Assembly: GCA_958298945.1 (NCBI GenBank)
Contig: OY282605.1
Location: 42,820,811 to 42,884,810, forward strand
Direction of reading: 5' to 3'
Length of the DNA: 64,000 bases
From: Atherix ibis
Taxonomy: Eukaryota > Arthropoda > Insecta > Diptera > Athericidae
This document shows positions 58,937 through 64,000 of the stretch, in pieces (position 1 is the stretch's first letter; each line of letters opens with the position of its first letter). The position numbers and the translations under genes were made by a program. The notes below the pieces were generated by a model, which saw nothing but the letters and a program-made list of their open reading frames with translations, did no database searches and had not been told where the DNA came from.

Positions 58937-60222
58937 AGAAAGTGGTTAGTACCACTGGATGTCTGAGGACGATATTAAAGAGGGAATGGTGTATTCGGGG
59001 GACGGCAATAATAATATTATATGGTATAAGGGGGTTTGTTTATTGCATGTATGGCATATGGAGCTTGTGTTTGGGATGATGTGTTGCGCTTTAAGTGTAC
59101 TAGAGGTAGAATCAACAGTATTCAGCGGTTGGTTCTGTATGCATATCTGAATATGTAGGACAGTCTCTAGCGATGCAATGCAGTTCATATTGGGCGAAAG
59201 CCCATAGGATCTAGAGTTGCTCCGTAGAAGTATTCTCTATCGGATGCGGCGTGACATTGTATTGGCGAATAACTGCCCTGTTCTAAACGAGGAAATTCAG
59301 GAGCTACGAGACTGCCAACGGCGGACTCTAGTCCTGGAGAAAATGTATGAGATTTGGCAGCAGCGTTGGTATGAGAGTGAGAATGGGAGATGGAGTCAGA
59401 GGTTCATCTCATGTGTCAGGTTTGCTTCGGCAAACAAGTTTGAATGTGGCGTGTTCCTAGATTATTTGATAACCGGGCATGGCAGTTTAAATGAGTTCCT
59501 GTATAAAATATGATTGAGTGAAAGAGAAAAGTGTATGTGCGGTGCACCATAAGAGAGTACCTATCAACTCCTCGTGGATTCGGATGCTTGTGGCATTACA
59601 GTGAATGAAATTCGAGTGGATTTGAGTTGTGCACTTAGTACACCTGAGAGGAGGGAATGTTTGGCTGAATTTGCCATGGAACTATTTGAGAGAAGGCAAC
59701 AATTGATGAATGGGTAGTGAATGTGTATGCTTGTGAAACGCAAGGTGGCCACAACCGCCAGAAAGACCAAGGTCGATTCCGGTTGTACTTTCGGGTCTTG
59801 GCGAACCCGCGTACCTGAGCTGACTTAGCGGTGCCTAAGAATTTATAAGATTCCTTACCGTAGCACAATTAGCGGAGTACAAACTGAAGTACTCTTAAAG
59901 CAAAAATTGGTACCACGGCAATCGGGGTGGCCCATGGTGTTAAAACACACTGTGCCCGATAATGGTGAGGTGCCTTATGCAGCAACGTGGTGGTTGTGGT
60001 TAATACCCATATCGCGGGTACGGTCTTCGGATCCCGCGATATGGGTATTAACCACAACCACCTTATACTGGTAATTATCTCGGGCGCTGTCACTGCTTAT
60101 GACAGTTGAGGTTTATGTTAGGTAGGCCTCGCCACTAACAGTTGGCGTAATCAGAATGTAATTGTAAACTCGCGGTTTCATGTCTAATGACAGATAAGTC
60201 ACGTTAAATAACATAAATACTA
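58937..60222 (+). mobile_element. 5'-truncated non-LTR retrotransposon inserted in element F
   Basis: It is bounded by a 16-bp direct repeat, CTGTCATTTCTGAGCA, at 58,921-58,936 and 60,223-60,238, which I read as the target-site duplication. The insert is 1286 bp, less AT-rich than the surroundings. It carries the post-RT part of an ORF2 (LYRMRRDIVLANNCPVLNEE, LVLEKMYEIWQQRWYESENG, YLITGHGSLNEFLYKI at 59,217-59,513), typical of R1/LOA/I-group elements, then an untranslated tail without a long poly(A) that ends ATAACATAAATACTA. The clade is not certain. Confidence 0.75.
59990..60063. repeat. perfect 30-bp inverted repeat with 14-nt loop
   Basis: Arms 59,990-60,019 and 60,034-60,063 are exact reverse complements (30 of 30); the left arm begins GGTGGTTGTGGTTAATACCC. 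The loop is TACGGTCTTCGGAT. It lies in the 3' untranslated tail of the retrotransposon. A transcript would fold into a very stable hairpin. Confidence 0.95.
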
Positions 60223-60560
60223 CTGTCATTTCTGAGCACTATGGCTGTATGATAACTGTCTTTTTTTGGGGCTGAACATAAAAATTTCATTTTGGAATGC
60301 AAAAAATTGAGCAAAAAGTTCTCAGGACTTGTAATTTCGATATTAATTTTTGATGTAATGGGCTTTATCTTGAAAGATCATGTTTACGCAGATAATTGTC
60401 ATACTTTAGAGCCTTTAAAAATCAACATTCCGTCAAATAAACACCTGGAAATGTGCGAAAAAGTCATTAAAAATTACTTTAAAAGGATGTAAGAAGTGCA
60501 AGAAGCCTCATGACAATCATTTGAAAAAAATATTACAAAAAATTATGCTACTATAAATAT

Positions 60561-61189
60561 TGTCATTTCTCTATAATTTCATATTGATTTAATTGATGAA
60601 AAGGGCAAATATTATAGATTATAAATCGAATTACGAATAGGTATCATACTCTTCAAAATTGATTTTTCTCTGCTCCTATAAATAATATACTAAAAATACG
60701 AATATTCTATGAATAGTATTAAGTTAATCATTTGTAAATTATATATAAAATTGGAATGGATATTTATACTTTCAGCCTTATCAGTTGATTATTAAAATTT
60801 TCATGAATTTAATCAATTTACTTGTACATTAATAATTTGATTATTCACACCATTTGAATTCGTTTGTGATATAGAATTTGAGTTTAATTTTGTATGTAAA
60901 AAAACGAATACCATATACTAAGTAGTAAATATAAACACTATGCAGAGGGTGATCAATAATTAAACAACCAAACAAATTGGAGTGGCAAGGGACGTAGTTT
61001 TCTATCGAAATATTTATGTTGTTACCAAACTTTGATGGTTCTAGAATAATTTTTAATTTTTTTTTGCAAATTTTCCTAATATAGACTGGATGGTTAAATG
61101 GTTTATCGTACCTTATGTTATATGTAACTAAATAAATGGAATTAAAGATACTGAGAGCAATCTAGCAACACTCACTTTCCTTCCGCCAT
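60561..61189. other. intron stretch without recognisable features
   Basis: AT-rich. The segment at 60,950-61,140 may be the leader of the mariner remnant that follows, but this is not certain. Confidence 0.35.
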
Positions 61190-61575
61190 ATCATGTGCGT
61201 TAGTCCTTTCTAAACGTTGTTACGTGACTCTAAGGAGCGCGATTATTGAAGTTGGGTTTTTATAGTACGTGACGTAAAATGGTTCAGTGAAATTTTGGTG
61301 CAAAAATGTCCAATTAAATTTTATGTTAAGCTTGGTGAATGTTCGAGTTTCATTTATGAAAATTTGTAACGATTCTTTAGCGATCATTACTTATTAAGAG
61401 CACAATTTTGGAGAGCCGAGAAGCAATTGAAGACGCTCCTCACTCAGGGAGTCACTCAACATAGAAATCTGATGAATATTAGGAATGATTAGGTGAGCTT
61501 GTGAAGTCAGACTGTAGAATAACCTTGAAACTCCTTATAAAAGGGATTCTTTATGTCAGATCGGATATTGCAGAT
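61190..61575 (+). pseudogene. N-terminal scrap of another mariner transposase
   Basis: The plus strand reads, across frameshifts, VQKCPIKFYVKLGE and then ESREAIEDAPHSGSHST and LVKSDCRITLKLL, which correspond to the N-terminal DNA-binding domain of a mariner transposase (family pattern IKFCxKLGK, EGREAxEDxPxSGRPST). It ends where family C copy C4 begins, so C4 probably truncated it. Confidence 0.6.
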
Positions 61576-61577
61576 CT

Positions 61578-62172
61578 TAGACTATAGAAGAACTGGATAG
61601 GCCACTGCACAAAAATTCTGTTCAAATTTTTTCCAGAATCCATTCTTAAGAACACACACACTTGTAAAATGACCTTTCGCGCAAATACTTCTTATTCTAA
61701 AATAAAAACTTCCTAATTGGTTTTGTGAAGAATAAAACTATGTATTTAAATGTCAACAAAAGTATGCAAGCATTTCGACATGCTACCACTTCTTGGAAAA
61801 TGGCGTGTTTTAAAACTCTCCGAAAATCTACACAATTGAGGCACTTGATATTTAATTGATATTTACGAAATAAATAATAAACCTAAAATACCAAAAGATT
61901 GTACAAAAAATAAATATTGCCTTCTGTCGTGTTTAAATTATATTTTTGTTTCGAATAAGTCAGTTAAAATGGATATTAATTATGCTTTTGGATATCAATA
62001 AATTTTTATTACGAAAACTGAATGTCAGTGGATGTCATGTCTACATAAAAAAATCTACACAAAAGTATCCAAGCATTACGATTTCTCGCCGCTTTTGCAA
62101 TAATTTTGACAGAAAATTGCGTATACATATACGAAAATCTAACGTACGGGCATATCCAGGTATTCTTTAATC
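61578..62172 (+). mobile_element. family C, copy C4, compact 595-bp form
   Basis: Both ends are present: the left reads TAGACTATAGAAGAACTGGA and the reverse complement of the right reads GATTAAAGAATACCTGGATA. The interior keeps the left 100 bp, the GGCGTGTTTTAAAACTCTCC block and the CTCGCCGCTTTTGCAATAAT block but lacks the middle of C1/C3. The right terminal 45 bp match the outer end of element D. No coding capacity; a MITE-like derivative. Confidence 0.75.
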
Positions 62173-62479
62173 CAAAGTAAATCCCCTTATACAACACCCC
62201 CTGTCACACGGTCATCCACATCAATAAGTTCTGATTGGTAAACGGGATTCCTGTGGTTACCCCGCGCTCCTATGCACATGATCTGTCTAACTTTTTTGGT
62301 TTCCAAGATCAAAAACCACTAATCCAAGGACACCCTCGTTAGTATTATCTCAAAGGAGTGTTACTCAGGATCTGAAGACAATTTCAGTTGAAGCCTTCTA
62401 GCACTGCTATAACGACTGAAACAGCTGCCTAAGGAAGCTACTTTGAAGAGGATAACATCCTATCATAAGCTTAAAACTA

Positions 62480-63360
62480 GATTGGATTGATAGATTCTGT
62501 GACTTCTTGTGGAGTGTAGTAGGGTCTCTATGAAGGCACTTCCAATTCTGATGATTTTTTGCTATGATTGTGACTTCGTTCCATATTTTTTCAATACTAG
62601 CGATTTAGCTTAGCAAAGTCCCTTCCAGAAATTTTTTTGATGATTCCATTCATATATTACTAATTTTATTTCAACAGAGATAACGATTGACAAAGCTTTG
62701 GATTTTATTTATCTGGTTTTCGGTGACTAGCCTCATTTCGTGACCGTAGAAAAATCGATTTGACGTTGGAATTGAGAAGCGCCATACATTACGAAATTGA
62801 GAAAATATTCTTTAAGCTTTATTCATTTTCGAAATAATACTACCTCCGTCTATATTGTGACGCTACTACCGAGATATGAGAAAGCGTTAATAAATTCTAT
62901 GCTATCATCGCCTTTTTGAAAATTTTCTACATTTTTAAAATTAATCTTCATTACTGCAGTTTTAGTGCAGTTGATTTTTAAGGCCCGTTGATTCCGATAG
63001 TTCTTTAGAATTCTGCATTTTTCGTTGTATATATTGAGTGCTTACAGGAGAGTCGGATTGTTACCATAATCTATATCTTCAAGATGTTCTGAGAAATTCT
63101 ATCGAACATCCCTATCAAGATCGCCTAGTGTAGTGCTTAGGATATCATCAAGCACAATTAGGAACAGAACTGGTGGAACTAAACAAGCCTGTCTTACTCC
63201 CGCAACTTTATATTGAGCTTTTATCGACTTGATGAATTTGTTGGGATGCCCCGATCTTCTGCGGGTATCCCACATATACGTATGATCTCGTGAGAGGCTA
63301 TCGAACGCAGTACTGAACTGACTTCAATAAAGGTGGGACTCGATAGTATGGTAAAGTGAT
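62480..63360 (-). pseudogene. non-LTR reverse transcriptase remnant
   Basis: On the minus strand, RRRSGHPNKFIKSIKAQYKV runs into AGVRQACLVPPVLFLIVLDD (RT block before the active site), then, after a stop, EHLEDIDYGNNPTLL, where the catalytic Y-A-D-D has become Y-G-N-N. Further on LKINCTKTAVMKINFKN and FSYLGSSVT are clear. Order and wording match the common insect RT of RTE/Jockey-like retrotransposons. Multiple stops; inactive. Confidence 0.8.
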
Positions 63361-63840
63361 TCCCGGTAGTTACTACAAATGGATAAATTTCCCTTTTTCG
63401 GTATTTTAATCAAGATGGCTTAGAGCTAGTCACGTGGTCATGTTTCAGTTTTCCAAAATTTTCTGAAAAAATAAATATCCCAGCTACTTATTATTAAATG
63501 CTAAATAAAAATTTAATAAAAAAAATTCAAAGGATTTTTTGACTTTTTCATAAATTTTCCACTACAACATATTTATAGAAGCTTGTTTAGACAAGTCAAT
63601 GTGTTGGGAATATCACTTTTGCCTTCATATTAGGTTGGGAATTTTTACCTTAACGCGTGCTGTACAATCGGTGATATCACATTGAAGGCACCCCCCACCG
63701 AACACTATTCAGACGAGAACTATCACGAATCTCTCACCTGATTCAATTGCAACGAGTAAACAAACGTTACCTGATCTGTTTATTATTCATATTTTATGAT
63801 TAATTCAATTTTAATTTTATTATTTATATTAAAATATAGG
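63361..63840. other. intron stretch without recognisable features
   Basis: Mixed composition with a GC-richer patch at 63,640-63,780. No gene, repeat partner or transposon end recognised before the family-A fragment. Confidence 0.35.
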
Positions 63841-64000
63841 CCAAGTTCGGTCGAATGTGAAGATTTTGCTTACAGTTTTCTTCGATTGCAGGGGCGTGGT
63901 GCATCATGAGTTCTTGCCACAGGGTAGAACAGTCAATAAGGAATATTACCTGCAAGTTATGCGCAAGTTGCGCGAAGCAGTCCGCCAGAAACGCCCGGAT
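63841..64000 (+). mobile_element. mariner family A, copy A6, cut by window edge
   Basis: The plus strand reads the central transposase region from VECEDFAYSFLRLQGRGAS (shifted frame) through HHEFLPQGRTVNKEYYLQVM to RKLREAVRQKRPD. It has no left terminal repeat, so it is 5'-truncated at about 63,841. The remainder lies beyond the window. Confidence 0.85.

Larger units (their letters stand above)
58690..60560 (+). pseudogene. element F: decayed transposase split by a retrotransposon
   Basis: The first part (58,690-58,936) reads VDWALEQQQGLNANFSNKIL and PFSLNGYVD, the region around the first catalytic Asp, and ends in VISE. After a 1.3-kb insertion it resumes at about 60,223 with TVISEHYGCMITVFFWG. 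The C-terminal part at 60,292-60,492 reads ILKDHVYADNCHTLEPLKIN and MCEKVIKNYFKRM. Stops and a missing FQQDGAT block show it is dead. Same class as elements D and G. Confidence 0.75.
32573..64000 (+). other. first coding intron of drk (at least 31.4 kb), rich in transposon debris
   Basis: No sequence resembling the next drk exon (the SH3 Trp-Trp block or the SH2 FLVRES-like block) appears on the plus strand to the window end, and no other host gene is recognisable. From 34.6 kb on, most of the readable content is transposons or their remnants, described individually. Because I cannot see the downstream exons, calling all of this intron is an inference. Confidence 0.6.

Noticed and set aside
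58946..59188. 80-codon minus-strand open frame
   Set aside because: Antisense to the retrotransposon insert; Ser/Thr/Ile-rich with no recognisable content.

Overview
The window is nuclear DNA of a dipteran insect, most likely a brachyceran fly. It is strongly AT-rich, has short GT-AG introns, and carries single-copy orthologues of fly genes. Several of them (Tim10, NC2alpha, lines, Pgi, rad50, drk) lie, to my recollection, on one Drosophila chromosome arm (2R, Muller element C); that linkage is an inference from memory. Several mariner subfamilies also fit an insect. All gene models were built by reading splice sites and frames by eye; exon sums close to whole codons for every multi-exon gene reported.

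The first half (1-32.6 kb) is gene-rich. In order: the 3' end of PIG-M (+) with a tandem copy of its last segment; a dead irritans-type mariner; a leucine-rich-repeat gene (+); Tim10 and, 98 bp upstream, a 63-residue membrane protein (both -); NC2alpha/DRAP1 (+), which contains an apparent U12-type AT-AC intron; lines (-); Pgi (+); MRGBP (-); WDR43/UTP5 (+); an elongator tRNA-Met (+); a PIF/Harbinger-like transposase gene that looks domesticated (+); a convergent MADF-BESS gene (-); rad50 (+); and the first coding exon of drk (+). The genes are mostly housekeeping: GPI-anchor synthesis, mitochondrial import, transcription repression, glycolysis, NuA4/TIP60 chromatin, ribosome biogenesis, break repair and Ras signalling. 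They form no operon-like pathway. The pair most likely to work together is the transposase-derived gene and the MADF gene, because PIF transposons carry exactly these two kinds of protein.

The second half (32.6-64 kb) appears to be the first coding intron of drk. No further drk exon is visible, so the intron is at least 31.4 kb. From 34.6 kb it is crowded with transposon debris: six pieces of one mariner family (A), two copies plus a duplicated end of a mellifera-type mariner (B), a Mos1-like mariner (E), an N-terminal scrap of another mariner, three decayed transposases of a second Tc1/mariner-type group (D, F, G), a non-autonomous family (C) sharing ends with D, Tc1-like terminal repeats, and three non-LTR retrotransposon pieces. 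Nesting order can be read in several places, including a 16-bp target-site duplication around a retrotransposon inside element F and a near-identical B-plus-flank block present twice. Two perfect hairpins lie among them. Every transposase seen here is damaged by stops, frameshifts, deletions or lost catalytic residues.
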